DNA of 64,000 nt from Desulfotomaculum nigrificans DSM 574 (GCF_000189755.2 NZ_KI912183.1:374257-438256); one strand, 5' to 3'. Counted from the first letter of the stretch, positions 1-8,380 are shown. Notes: generated from the sequence alone by a model not told the origin. Numbers and translations are program-made.

Positions 1-2
1 GT

Positions 3-677
3 ACTGACCCATGGATTGTGCAGAGGGAAGTCCAGGGTTTATCCCTGGCTAATGTAAATATTACTGTTTTTAACAGCCGGGATAAACGGTTAGCCACCGA
101 AACCGGAGATATTATTTTTACCCACTGGGGCCTGTCGGGTCCAGGGGCTTTACGGGTAGGCCGGGCGGTGGCTCTGGAACGACAAAGGGAACCGGATGCT
201 CCCATTAGGGGTGCCCTGGACTTATTTCCCACCCGGTCAAGTGAGGAACTGGCCCGGGAGTTAGGGAAAATAGCCCAGGCGGCTCCTAAGAAGTCGGTAA
301 AAAACCTGCTAACAATGCTGGTGCCTGAACGTTTGGTTAAGGTATTGCTGGAACTGGCGGGGATGCCGCCGGAAACGCCGGGTGGACCGCTTAATAAAAC
401 CCAGCTGGCTAAACTAGCTGATTTGCTAAAAGCTCTGCCTGTACATATTAAAGGAACCAGACCCATAGAGGAGGCCACTGTTACCGGTGGCGGTGTTAAT
501 ATTAAGGAAATTGACCCCCGCACCATGGGCTCCAAATTAATCAGAGGTTTATTTTTTGCCGGTGAAATTTTGGACGTAGATGCCCATACCGGTGGCTTTA
601 ACATGCAGGTGGCTTTTAGTACCGGTTATGTGGCAGGTGAAGCGGCAGCTTTGTTTGTTAAAGAAACACTTGACTAA
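3..677 (+). CDS. HI0933/BaiN-like FAD-dependent oxidoreductase, C-terminal part
   Basis: The reading frame is open to the left edge, so the N-terminal FAD-binding half lies outside the window; about 224 residues are visible. The visible end carries the family signature GEILDVDAHTGGFN followed by FSTGYVAGEAAA, which in this family closes the second half of the dinucleotide-binding fold. Family members are flavoproteins annotated as NAD(P)/FAD-dependent oxidoreductases; most have no assigned substrate. The GTG at 18 is an internal codon, not the start. No neighbour on the left is visible, and a SAM riboswitch separates it from the methionine genes, so it is probably a different transcription unit. 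Family call is sure; function is not known. Confidence 0.85.
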   Translation, partial: TDPWIVQREVQGLSLANVNITVFNSRDKRLATETGDIIFTHWGLSGPGALRVGRAVALERQREPDAPIRGALDLFPTRSSEELARELGKIAQAAPKKSVKNLLTMLVPERLVKVLLELAGMPPETPGGPLNKTQLAKLADLLKALPVHIKGTRPIEEATVTGGGVNIKEIDPRTMGSKLIRGLFFAGEILDVDAHTGGFNMQVAFSTGYVAGEAAALFVKETLD

Positions 678-731
678 TGGGGACGGATTATTGTACATTA
701 CCATTATTAATAAAATAAAAGTGGCGGAATT

Positions 732-839
732 ACTTTATCAAGAGTGGTGGAGGGACTGGCCCTATGAAACCCGGCAACCGGCCAATGACTTGGCGGCGGT
801 GCCAACTCCTGCGGGACAATGATGTCCGAAAGATGAGGT
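732..839 (+). promoter_or_regulatory. SAM-I (S-box) riboswitch
   Basis: The segment has the conserved S-box core: TTATCAAGAG, then GGTGGAGGGACTGGCCC, ATGAAACCCGGCAACC, GGTGCCAA and a closing GATGAGG. The first helix pairs 732-739 with 832-839. A terminator hairpin follows 24 bases later and the next genes are methionine synthase components. SAM binding would stabilise the aptamer and let the terminator form, so transcription is expected to be high only when SAM is low. Confidence 0.95.
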
Positions 840-862
840 GCGCCATGGATGTTAAGCTCCTG

Positions 863-894
863 ACGCCCTGTGGTGTTGGGTGTTTTTATTTTTT
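863..894 (+). terminator. SAM riboswitch expression-platform terminator
   Basis: A stem ACGCCC (863-868) pairs with GGGTGT (878-883), with a nine-base loop and a T-rich tract to 894. It sits between the aptamer and the ribosome site GGAGG at 895-899, so it is the off-switch of the S-box. Confidence 0.8.
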
Positions 895-906
895 GGAGGT
901 TTTTGG

Positions 907-1560
907 ATGCTGTTACCACAGGTACCTGTATCACTAAAATATGAGCAAGTTTTAAGGTATTTAGGCCATGGTAACCAATCATTTTCCGGAAAACCGGACC
1001 GCTTTATTACTGAAACTATCACCCGAGGCAGGGCTTTACTTCACCCCGCTGCGGTGGTGGCGGACATGTATCCACATGAACAGGAAGTTTGGCCGCAAAG
1101 ACTATTAAAATGTTGTCTTAAGGCCAGCGTGGTGGCGGTAACTGTGGGGGAAACTATTGAACAGGAAACCAACCGGTTATTTCAAATAGGAGAAACTGCG
1201 GCGGCGGTGATACTGGATGCGGTAGCCACAGCCGGAGTAGAGGCGGCAGCCGATTGGGTGGTGCATATTTTGGCCCAACAGAACAGGGGGCGTGGTTTAT
1301 TTGCCACCCCCAGGTATGGCCCCGGGTATGGGGGACTGGCGATGGAGTATCTGCCGACACTGTATGAACTGGCAGGGGCACAGCAAATTGGTATTACTTT
1401 TAATCAATTTTACCAGATGACACCGGTAAAAACCCTGCTCTTTGTAGTTGGCTGGAGTATCAATAAATATGACCACCGGTCCAATTGTGACTGGTGCAGT
1501 AAAAAGGATTGTCAATTTCGTAAGATATGGGAGGAAGGAGAAGATCAAGGTGTCCTTTAA
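907..1560 (+). CDS. Stand-alone methionine synthase activation domain protein
   Basis: The protein of 217 residues matches the AdoMet-binding reactivation domain found at the C-terminus of cobalamin-dependent MetH, here as a separate polypeptide. Signs are the RYGPGYG segment and a following stretch ending MTPVKTLLFVVGWS, with a Cys-rich tail of the type C-x2-C-x4-C. In the family this domain binds SAM and remethylates the inactive cob(II)alamin form of MetH after one-electron reduction. The ATG at 907 follows GGAGG at 895 directly downstream of the riboswitch terminator. It overlaps the MetH start by 11 bases, so the two are probably translationally coupled. Confidence 0.85.
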   Translation: MLLPQVPVSLKYEQVLRYLGHGNQSFSGKPDRFITETITRGRALLHPAAVVADMYPHEQEVWPQRLLKCCLKASVVAVTVGETIEQETNRLFQIGETAAAVILDAVATAGVEAAADWVVHILAQQNRGRGLFATPRYGPGYGGLAMEYLPTLYELAGAQQIGITFNQFYQMTPVKTLLFVVGWSINKYDHRSNCDWCSKKDCQFRKIWEEGEDQGVL

Positions 1561-3949
1561 AGATAGGGTAAGGAAGGAAGTTTTAGTAATTGACGGCGCC
1601 ATGGGTACACTGCTGCAGCAACGAGGTTTACCGCCGGGCTGGTGTCCGGAGGAATGGAATGTAAGCCATCCTGAGGTGGTTAAAGAAATACATAAATTAT
1701 ATTTAAATGTGGGGGCAGATATTATAACCACCAACACCTTTGGGGCCATTAAAGCAAAACTGGCGGATTATGGTATGCAAGACCGGGTAAAAGAATTTAA
1801 CCTGGCCGCTGTACGGTTGGCCCAAGAAGTGGCCCACCCAGTAGGGGCTATGGTGGCAGGATCAGTGGGTCCCCTGGGTAAATTTTTGCAACCTTTAGGC
1901 CCCCTGACCTTTGATGAGGTGTACCGGCAGTTTTTAGAACAATGCCAGGCATTGGTGGAGGCCGGGGTGGATCTGATTATCCTGGAAACCTTCGGGGACA
2001 TCGGAGAAATGCGGGCTGCTTTAATTGCCGCGGCGGATGCCGGAGATGTGCCGGTGGTGGCTAGTTTTACCTTTGATGAAACCGGGCGTACCTTTACCGG
2101 CACCGACCCGGAAACAGCAGCGGTGGTGGTGGAGCGATTGGGTGCATCCGCCGTGGGGGTCAATTGTTCCGTTGGCCCCGGGCAGTTGGAGAAGGTGGTG
2201 CAACAACTAACCCAAAGCACTAACCTGCCGGTGCTGGTTTCTCCCAATGCCGGTATGCCGGAAATGGTTGATGGGCGAACTGTTTTTCGGGAAACCCCGG
2301 CAGTGATGGCTGATTATGCCGGGCGATTTGTGGAGTATGGCGCCTCTATTTTGGGAGGTTGTTGCGGCACCACGCCGGAGCATATTGGGGCCATACATCA
2401 AAGAGTGAAGGGTATGACCCCTAAGATTAGATCAAACCAATTTGGGTTAAGGGTGGCCAGCCGAGTGAAAACCGTCACCATTCACCCTGCCGGTTTACCG
2501 GTGGCCATTGGTGAACGCCTTAATCCCACCGGTAAAAAGGCCTTGCAGGCAGAAATTAAAGAAGGCAAGACCGAAATTACCCGCCGGGATGCCCTGGCCC
2601 AGGTGGAAGCAGGAGCGGAAATTTTGGATGTCAATGTGGGAGTGGCAGGGGTAGACCAGGTGGCGGCCATGGAACGGGCTATTAACGCCCTGCAGGTGCT
2701 GGTGGATGCTCCTTTATGTATTGATAGCACCGATCCGGAAGTTATTGAACAAGCGCTTAAACTATACCATGGCAAAGCTATTATTAATTCAGTTAATGGT
2801 GAGGAAAAAAGCTTAAAAACCATTCTACCACTGGCCAAGCGCTACGGTGCTGCCCTAATTGCTCTCACATTGGATGATCAAGGTATTCCTCCTACGGCTT
2901 CCGAGCGGCTGGCAGTGGCCCGTAAGATTGTGCAGCGGGCTGAGGAGATGGGCATACCCAGGGAGGATATTATGGTTGACTGCCTGGTACTAACAGTTAG
3001 TGCTCAGCCGGAAGGGGTGCCGGAAACCCTCAAGGCCATATCTATGGTTAAGCAGGAACTGGGCTTAACCACCAGCCTAGGGGTAAGTAACGTGTCCTTT
3101 GGCTTGCCTAACAGACCACTCATTAATGCGGCCTTTTTTGCCATGGCCTTAGCCGCCGGGTTAGATGCAGCCATCTTAAACCCCCAGGATCAACGGATGA
3201 TGGAAACCTTGCGGGCTTCTGCGGTATTAACCGGCAGGGACGTGCGGGCGGAAAAATATATTGCCCGGGAGCAGGCGAACACCGGCACCGCAGTACCCAC
3301 GACAGCATCCCCAAAGTCAGCTGCTTCCCCCCTGGAGGTATTGTATCAAGCGGTATTGTCCGGGGATAAGGACAACATCATCAGTTATATCGACCAAGCC
3401 CTGGCCCAGGGATTAAACGCCATGGAATTGCTGGATAAAGCGTTGATTCCCGGTATCGAGGAAGTGGGTCGCCGCTATGGAGAGGGGACTTATTTTCTAC
3501 CCCAGTTGATGATGGCCGGTGAGACCATGACCAAAAGCTTTGAACGGTTGCGGCCGGAATTGGCCAAGAACCCTACCAAGCGGGTGGGTACCGTTGTGCT
3601 GGCCACCGTTAAAGGCGATGTCCATGATATCGGCAAGAATATTGTCTCGGTAATGCTGGCTAACCATGGCTTTGAAGTGATTGATTTGGGTAAGAACGTG
3701 GACAATGAGGAGGTCATTAAGGCCGCCCGGGAGCACCGGGCCGACATCATTGGATTAAGCGCTCTCATGACCACCACTATGGTGCACATGCCCACTGTCA
3801 TTAAACGGGTTAAAGAATTAGGTTTAAATTGTAAGGTGATGGTGGGGGGAGCAGCGGTAACCGCCCAGTATGCCAAAGAAATTGGTGCTGACGGTTATGC
3901 CCAGGATGCCGTTGAAGCTGTGCGCCTGGCCAAAGAATTAGTAGGTTAG
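1550..3949 (+). CDS. metH: Cobalamin-dependent methionine synthase lacking the activation domain
   Basis: The enzyme transfers the methyl group of methyl-tetrahydrofolate through cobalamin to homocysteine. Domains in order: homocysteine/zinc barrel (about residues 1-300, zinc cysteines in GVNCS near 206 and GGCCGTT at 271-272), pterin-binding barrel (about 318-570, starting AIGERLNPTG), a Pro/Thr-rich linker, the four-helix cap and the B12 domain (about 595-799) with the DVHDIG motif, H692 being the expected cobalt ligand. At 799 residues it is shorter than the roughly 1,200 of E. coli MetH because the activation domain is encoded by the preceding gene. The GTG start at 1550 follows GAGGAAGGAG; an ATG further up would lie deep inside the preceding gene. 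Confidence 0.95.
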   Translation: MSFKDRVRKEVLVIDGAMGTLLQQRGLPPGWCPEEWNVSHPEVVKEIHKLYLNVGADIITTNTFGAIKAKLADYGMQDRVKEFNLAAVRLAQEVAHPVGAMVAGSVGPLGKFLQPLGPLTFDEVYRQFLEQCQALVEAGVDLIILETFGDIGEMRAALIAAADAGDVPVVASFTFDETGRTFTGTDPETAAVVVERLGASAVGVNCSVGPGQLEKVVQQLTQSTNLPVLVSPNAGMPEMVDGRTVFRETPAVMADYAGRFVEYGASILGGCCGTTPEHIGAIHQRVKGMTPKIRSNQFGLRVASRVKTVTIHPAGLPVAIGERLNPTGKKALQAEIKEGKTEITRRDALAQVEAGAEILDVNVGVAGVDQVAAMERAINALQVLVDAPLCIDSTDPEVIEQALKLYHGKAIINSVNGEEKSLKTILPLAKRYGAALIALTLDDQGIPPTASERLAVARKIVQRAEEMGIPREDIMVDCLVLTVSAQPEGVPETLKAISMVKQELGLTTSLGVSNVSFGLPNRPLINAAFFAMALAAGLDAAILNPQDQRMMETLRASAVLTGRDVRAEKYIAREQANTGTAVPTTASPKSAASPLEVLYQAVLSGDKDNIISYIDQALAQGLNAMELLDKALIPGIEEVGRRYGEGTYFLPQLMMAGETMTKSFERLRPELAKNPTKRVGTVVLATVKGDVHDIGKNIVSVMLANHGFEVIDLGKNVDNEEVIKAAREHRADIIGLSALMTTTMVHMPTVIKRVKELGLNCKVMVGGAAVTAQYAKEIGADGYAQDAVEAVRLAKELVG

Positions 3950-3969
3950 ACCGGAGATGATTAGTCATC

Positions 3970-5604
3970 TTGACAAATGTAAAGGTTACTTTTAAACCAG
4001 CTAACATTAGTGTACTAGTTAATGCCGGTACTACCATTATGGAGGCAGCCAGGTTAGCAGGTCTGGCTATAACCGCCCCCTGTGGTGGTACCGGTCGTTG
4101 CGGTAAGTGTCGGGTTGACATAATCTCCCCGGTGGGAGAAGAAAAACAAGTGTTAGCCTGTCAAAGGGTAGTGGAGAACGATCTAACGGTGGAGTTGGAT
4201 CAATCCCAACAGCCGGTTATTTTGGCGGAAGGTGAGTCCCGGCAATTCACTCTGGAACCTGCGCTGGTGGTTAGCAACCGGGGGCCATTAATTCACCGGG
4301 CCGGCATTTCCATACCCCGGCCGGAGGGTACCGGGCCACCATTGGGGTTAGCCATTGATTTAGGCACCACTACCATAGTGGGTTATCTTCATGACCTTAC
4401 AACAGGGCAAAGGTTGGCGGTGTCCTCCCTGGCCAATGGTCAGCAGACCTTCGGGGCCGATGTAATGTCCCGGCTGTCCCACGCCTTGCTAGGACCGCCG
4501 CATTATCAGGAGGTACGGCAAGCCGGCCTGGCCAGCTTGGATAGCCTGATAGCCGGTTGCTGTGAGCGGGCGTCAGTGGCACCGGAGTCAATTAAAGAAA
4601 TGGTAATAGTGGGGAATACCCCTATGATTCACATTTTACTTAATTTACCGGTCCAAGGACTGGCCATGGCTCCCTTTCAACCATATGCCAAAGGTCCTTG
4701 GTACTTGACTGCCCGGGAATTGGGACTTTGCGCGGCACCCCTGGCTGTTTGCTATTTGCCGCCTTTAATAGGGGGATTTGTAGGTTCAGATGCCCTGGCC
4801 GCCACCCTGGCCCAAGGGTTTGGTACCACCAACGAAACCAACTTATTGGTGGATATTGGCACCAATGGGGAAATCCTATTACAAGCCGCCGGTAAATTAT
4901 TGGCTGCCTCCGCACCGGCCGGGCCAGCACTGGAAGGCGGTAATATTGCCTGCGGCATGGTGGCCCAACCAGGAGCTGTCAGTCGTATATTGATGGACTA
5001 CGATGTGCACCTGGAGGTTATTGACGGAAAAGACCCCAGGGGTATTTGTGGCTCGGCATTGGTAGATGCTCTGGCAGAAATGCTGCGCCTAAATATTATT
5101 GATCGCACCGGTCGGATGCTGAGCCCCGCAGAGCTGCCCCCCATTATTTCCTTTAAAATTAAACAGCGACTAAAACAATCAGGTGACCATATGTGTTTTA
5201 TGTTGACCGATGACCTTTATATCGGTCAGCAGGATATTCGGGAAGTACAGCTGGCCAAGGCAGCTGTGGCAGCCGGCATAAGGGTGCTAATAGATGATGC
5301 CGGGATAAAAGAGGGAGATGTTGACTGGTGTTTATTGGCAGGCGGTTTTGGTAATTATCTTAACCCCGCCAATGCCCTGAGAATAGGATTATTGGGAGCC
5401 CAGTCATCAGCCCGGGTTAAACAGGTGGGCAATGCCGCCGGGGCCGGGGCCATCATGATGTTATTGTCTTATTCTGAGAGGCGGCACGGAGAAAATTTAA
5501 GCCAGCAATTTAATCACCTGGAACTGGCCACTGACCAGCGCTACCAGGGGGCTTTTATGGATCAGCTTTATTTTCCACATAAAGAGTATGTTGACAAATT
5601 TTAA
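3970..5604 (+). CDS. Ferredoxin-ASKHA corrinoid protein reductive activator (RACo/RamA type)
   Basis: A 544-residue protein with an N-terminal 2Fe-2S domain (cysteines 38, 44, 47 and 64, spacing C-x5-C-x2-C-x16-C) and a long ASKHA ATPase domain from about residue 115, with AIDLGTTT as phosphate-binding motif and LVDIGTNGE and LAGGFGNYLNP later on. The family (DUF4445, for example RACo and RamA) uses ATP to drive reduction of the inactive Co(II) corrinoid back to Co(I). Its position 20 bases after metH suggests MetH as partner; this is inference, and another corrinoid methyltransferase cannot be excluded. The start is TTG at 3970 with GGAG upstream; no better start is visible. Confidence 0.88.
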   Translation: MTNVKVTFKPANISVLVNAGTTIMEAARLAGLAITAPCGGTGRCGKCRVDIISPVGEEKQVLACQRVVENDLTVELDQSQQPVILAEGESRQFTLEPALVVSNRGPLIHRAGISIPRPEGTGPPLGLAIDLGTTTIVGYLHDLTTGQRLAVSSLANGQQTFGADVMSRLSHALLGPPHYQEVRQAGLASLDSLIAGCCERASVAPESIKEMVIVGNTPMIHILLNLPVQGLAMAPFQPYAKGPWYLTARELGLCAAPLAVCYLPPLIGGFVGSDALAATLAQGFGTTNETNLLVDIGTNGEILLQAAGKLLAASAPAGPALEGGNIACGMVAQPGAVSRILMDYDVHLEVIDGKDPRGICGSALVDALAEMLRLNIIDRTGRMLSPAELPPIISFKIKQRLKQSGDHMCFMLTDDLYIGQQDIREVQLAKAAVAAGIRVLIDDAGIKEGDVDWCLLAGGFGNYLNPANALRIGLLGAQSSARVKQVGNAAGAGAIMMLLSYSERRHGENLSQQFNHLELATDQRYQGAFMDQLYFPHKEYVDKF

Positions 5605-5657
5605 AGCGGTTATATTTAGCACCTTCCGGACAAAATAAAACGGGAGGTGTTACAACA

Positions 5658-5798
5658 ATGGCAAAAGAAAAACGTACAAGTAAGGCTGTAGAGGAACTGG
5701 AACAGTTGAACTCCGATTGCTGTCCTTCCAGTGATTGTGCCGATTCTTGTAGTTCAGTTTCAGATGGCTGCGGACGCTTGCCCTCTGATTGCCAGTAA
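5658..5798 (+). CDS. Small cysteine-rich protein, 46 residues, function unknown
   Basis: ATG at 5658 follows GGGAGG (5642-5647) at good distance, and a strong terminator follows the stop, so this looks like a real gene. The first 18 residues are charged and helical in character (EELEQL), the rest is rich in Cys, Ser and Asp with six cysteines (21, 22, 27, 31, 38, 45). There is no signal peptide and no zinc-ribbon or ferredoxin spacing that I recognise. The composition could fit a metal-binding peptide or a precursor peptide for modification, but no modifying enzyme lies next to it. It follows the corrinoid activator by 53 bases and may share its transcript. Confidence 0.6.
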   Translation: MAKEKRTSKAVEELEQLNSDCCPSSDCADSCSSVSDGCGRLPSDCQ

Positions 5799-5810
5799 GT
5801 AACCTCTTGG

Positions 5811-5841
5811 AAGGAGAGCGGGGTAACCCGTTCTTCTTTTT
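5811..5841 (+). terminator. Intrinsic terminator after the methionine synthase unit
   Basis: A 12-base-pair stem (5811-5822 with 5827-5838, GTAA loop) is followed by more T residues. It ends the transcript carrying metH, the activator and the Cys-rich peptide. Confidence 0.85.
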
Positions 5842-5950
5842 AATTGAATACTGCTGTTTAAAATAGAAAATATTGCTATAATCAAGCTAGATAGTTACCG
5901 TAAGTCTTGGATTTGGCGTCTGGATTCTGGTTTATTATGGGGGTTTAAGT

Positions 5951-6166
5951 ATGTCCGTTAAATTATTTGTTAAAACAGAAACCACCAAGGGTATTAATCA
6001 AGATATTGTCAAAGTGTCCTGGGGAGCCGTAAATAATGCGGGTAGGGTTTTTTACAGTAACAGTGAGATCATGAGTGTATCAGATTTTCTTAAATTTAAG
6101 GAACTGTTTGCCAGTATCGGCTTGGATGAAGAAAAAAGAATAGACACCGGGCGGTCGAATTTTTAG
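5951..6166 (+). CDS. Small hypothetical protein, 71 residues
   Basis: I do not recognise the family. The protein is mixed-charge, with no membrane segment, no signal and no cysteines. ATG at 5951 follows GGGGG (5939-5943). A TATAAT at 5876-5881 may be part of its own promoter, since a terminator lies before and a new promoter after it; it is probably monocistronic. Confidence 0.6.
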   Translation: MSVKLFVKTETTKGINQDIVKVSWGAVNNAGRVFYSNSEIMSVSDFLKFKELFASIGLDEEKRIDTGRSNF

Positions 6167-6180
6167 GCTGATTATAAACC

Positions 6181-6209
6181 TTGACTAGCATTTGTGTAAT
6201 ATTTATTCT
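6181..6209 (+). promoter_or_regulatory. SigA-type promoter before the ferredoxin-like gene
   Basis: TTGACT (6181-6186), 17 bases, TATTCT (6204-6209), 48 bases before the ATG at 6257. Confidence 0.55.
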
Positions 6210-6256
6210 AAACCGTGTGGTTAAAATAAAACAATAACAATACTAGGAGTGGACAA

Positions 6257-6655
6257 ATGGCTAAAAGAAAAATCGTTAAAATTAATGAAGATCTATGCAC
6301 GGGTTGCGGGCAGTGTGTAGCTCCTTGTGCTGAGGGGGCCATTGAACTGGTAAACGGTAAAGCCAGGGTTATCAGAGAGGAACTTTGTGATGGAGCAGGA
6401 TTTTGCCTGGGCACCTGCCCCACCGGGGCACTGTCCTTGGAGGAACGGGAGGCACCGGATTTTGATCACCAGGCCGTGGAGGAACATTTAAAAACCAGAG
6501 CAGAACAAGGTGGCGGGTTTCCCCCGGGGCTAGAAATAAAATGCCATCTTTGCGGCAGTTCTGAGGAGAATGGCGTGGCTCTGCTGCCCACTAGGAAAAA
6601 TGGTGAAAGTGTTTGGACCTGTACTCGCTGTTTACCAAGACTAATTCATGGTTAA
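6257..6655 (+). CDS. Dicluster ferredoxin-like protein with one modified cluster and a Cys4 tail
   Basis: The 132-residue protein has a standard cluster motif [11 protein letters not shown] near the start, then a second motif [12 protein letters not shown] in which the second cysteine is replaced by alanine. A third group of cysteines (CHLCG and CTRCL near the end) looks like a zinc-ribbon or extra metal site. Families with the CDGxGxCxGxCP motif are known among anaerobes; the missing ligand suggests a 3Fe-4S or labile site, but this is inference. AGGAGTGG precedes the ATG. It is likely a soluble electron carrier or a redox-sensing subunit; the partner is not visible. Confidence 0.8.
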   Translation: MAKRKIVKINEDLCTGCGQCVAPCAEGAIELVNGKARVIREELCDGAGFCLGTCPTGALSLEEREAPDFDHQAVEEHLKTRAEQGGGFPPGLEIKCHLCGSSEENGVALLPTRKNGESVWTCTRCLPRLIHG

Positions 6656-6729
6656 TTTTCTCCAAATTCGGGCATAATTTCCCATGTTGGTAGCAAACTA
6701 AGTTTGTTAATCTGAATGGAGGTGTTACC

Positions 6730-6918
6730 ATGAAAGCAAGCGTAGACCAAGATCTTTGCATTAGTTGTGGTGCCTGCATTGATACCTGCCCGGAAGTCTT
6801 TGACTGGAATGAAGATGATAAGGCCCACGCCAAGGTAGACGAGGTGCCGGAGGCACACGAAGATGCCGCCAAAGAAGCTGCAGAGGGTTGTCCTACTGAA
6901 GCAATTAAACTAAGCTAA
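6730..6918 (+). CDS. Single-cluster 4Fe-4S ferredoxin
   Basis: A 62-residue acidic protein with CISCGACIDTCPEVF and a distal CPTEAI, the pattern of monocluster [4Fe-4S] ferredoxins of Moorella and Desulfotomaculum relatives. GGAGG lies nine bases before the ATG. It is a low-potential cytoplasmic electron carrier. A strong terminator follows, so it ends this transcription unit. Confidence 0.92.
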   Translation: MKASVDQDLCISCGACIDTCPEVFDWNEDDKAHAKVDEVPEAHEDAAKEAAEGCPTEAIKLS

Positions 6919-6925
6919 AGACAAA

Positions 6926-6950
6926 GGCCGCCGATTAGGTGGCCCTTTTT
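6926..6950 (+). terminator. Intrinsic terminator after ferredoxin
   Basis: GGCCGCC (6926-6932) pairs with GGTGGCC (6938-6944), then CTTTTT. Confidence 0.9.
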
Positions 6951-6951
6951 A

Positions 6952-7044
6952 GCGACCGGAAAGACTTTCCTAATGCACAAGTGCAACTAAGGCTGACCGC
7001 CGGAGCCTAAGGGCTTGGCGCCAGCTAAGATTTCTTTACTCTTT
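6952..7044 (+). promoter_or_regulatory. Structured leader, riboswitch-like, class not assigned
   Basis: About 90 bases between two terminators fold into at least two neat elements: a short hairpin TGCAC/GTGCA (6974-6985) and a nested stem-loop from GCTG near 6992 to CAGC near 7022, with an inner AGCC/GGCT helix. An intrinsic terminator follows at 7045 and a gene starts at 7176. This order (structured RNA, terminator, gene) is that of a transcription-terminating riboswitch or attenuator. I looked for the cores of c-di-GMP-I, TPP, cobalamin, glycine and c-di-AMP aptamers and did not find them. Confidence 0.4.
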
Positions 7045-7066
7045 GACGGTATTCCACCGTCTTTTT
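7045..7066 (+). terminator. Leader terminator before the glycosyltransferase gene
   Basis: GACGGT (7045-7050) pairs with ACCGTC (7056-7061), five-base loop, five T residues. It lies about 110 bases before the gene, so it probably controls read-through. Confidence 0.75.
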
Positions 7067-7175
7067 ATTTCTACCCCCTGGGAGGTAAAATGGTAATAGG
7101 TGGCGAATAACTGTTGGATGTATACGGAAGGCTGATTTCGGAGATAATATATATATTTTCGCAGGGGTGACACAG

Positions 7176-8378
7176 TTGTCGAAAATAAAAGTATTACATG
7201 TGGTAAGACCCGCTGCAGGGGGGATGAAAAACCATCTCCTTGACTTGGTTCGCCTCACTGACAAGACTAGGTATGAGGTAACTGTTGCCTGTCCTCCTGG
7301 TAGTCAGATGTGGAATGACCTTGTAAAGTTAGGCATCAATACTTTACCGATTTCTCTGGTAGGAGAACTGTCGCCGGGCAAAGATTATGCAGCGGTGCGA
7401 ACCCTGACAAAATACCTTCATAAATCGGAAACGATGATTTTACATGCCCACAGTTCCAAAGGGGCTTTAGTGGGGCGTTTGGCCGCCATCATTGCCAGAA
7501 CGCCGGTAGTTATTTTTACCGCTCATAATAGTATTTTTTACGAGGAATGGCCCCGCTGGAAAAAAAAGCTCTTTGCCACAGTGGAACGTTTCCTGGCTCG
7601 CTTTACTGATCGTATTATCACAGTATCAGAGGCCCTCAAACAAGAGTTAATAGAACAAGAGAATATTCCTGCAAAACAATTAACTACCATTTATAATGGC
7701 ATTGATACAGACAAGTTCAGTGCTCAGGTGGATACATTGGCCATTAGGAAAAGCCTTAATATACCTGAACTAGGTCCGGTTATTGGTACCATTGCCCGTT
7801 TAGCCCCTCAGAAGGGTGTGAGCTACTTTCTTAAGTCGGCCTCACTGCTAAAAGAATATCAAGCCAACTTCCTGGTGGTGGGAGACGGGCCCTTAAGACA
7901 AGATTTAGAGCAAGAAGCAGCTGAACTGGGGCTGCAAAACAGGGTTACCTTTGCCGGCAGAAGGGAAAACATAGCCGAAATTCTTGCTGCCATAGACATT
8001 TTTGTGTTACCATCTGTTACCGAGGGACTGCCTTTAACCATACTGGAGGCTATGGCTGCGGGCAAACCGGTGGTGGCCACCAGGGTGGGGGGCATTCCGG
8101 AAGCCATTCAAGAGGGTAAGACAGGAATTGTGGTGCCGCCGAAAGATCCGGAAGCACTGGCAGTGGCTTTAGCCGGATTACTGGGCGAAAGAGAACGGGC
8201 AGTCAGAATGGGTATTAACGGGCAAAAATTTGTTCAAGAAAAATTTGGGGTTGCTGGCATGGTTAATAGAACAATGGAGCTTTATCAACAATTGTTAGAA
8301 GATAAAAACCTTATTCCTTCTAAGGTTAACGGACAAACTAATGAAGACAGTAAACCCCAGATAGATGTGGAGGGGTAG
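7176..8378 (+). CDS. Family 4 glycosyltransferase
   Basis: The 400-residue protein has the GT-B layout: an N-terminal domain beginning with VLHVVRPAAGGMK and HAHSSKGALVGRLA, and a C-terminal nucleotide-sugar domain with VGDGPLRQDLE, the E-x7-E motif in EGLPLTILEAMAAGKPVV and a closing VGGIPEAI. It transfers a sugar from a nucleotide donor to an unknown acceptor, probably a cell-envelope glycan or glycolipid. TTG at 7176 is preferred over GTG at 7167 because GCAGGGG (7161-7167) would overlap the GTG but is well spaced for the TTG. It is followed after two bases by a membrane protein with a phosphatase-like domain, so the two probably act together at the envelope. Confidence 0.88.
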   Translation: MSKIKVLHVVRPAAGGMKNHLLDLVRLTDKTRYEVTVACPPGSQMWNDLVKLGINTLPISLVGELSPGKDYAAVRTLTKYLHKSETMILHAHSSKGALVGRLAAIIARTPVVIFTAHNSIFYEEWPRWKKKLFATVERFLARFTDRIITVSEALKQELIEQENIPAKQLTTIYNGIDTDKFSAQVDTLAIRKSLNIPELGPVIGTIARLAPQKGVSYFLKSASLLKEYQANFLVVGDGPLRQDLEQEAAELGLQNRVTFAGRRENIAEILAAIDIFVLPSVTEGLPLTILEAMAAGKPVVATRVGGIPEAIQEGKTGIVVPPKDPEALAVALAGLLGERERAVRMGINGQKFVQEKFGVAGMVNRTMELYQQLLEDKNLIPSKVNGQTNEDSKPQIDVEG

Positions 8379-8380
8379 GA

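Noticed and set aside
1448-1549. Longer MetH start upstream of 1550
   Set aside because: It lies inside the activation-domain gene; GTG 1550 has the ribosome site.
6952-7044. c-di-GMP-I riboswitch before the glycosyltransferase
   Set aside because: The conserved GACGCAAAGC core is absent.
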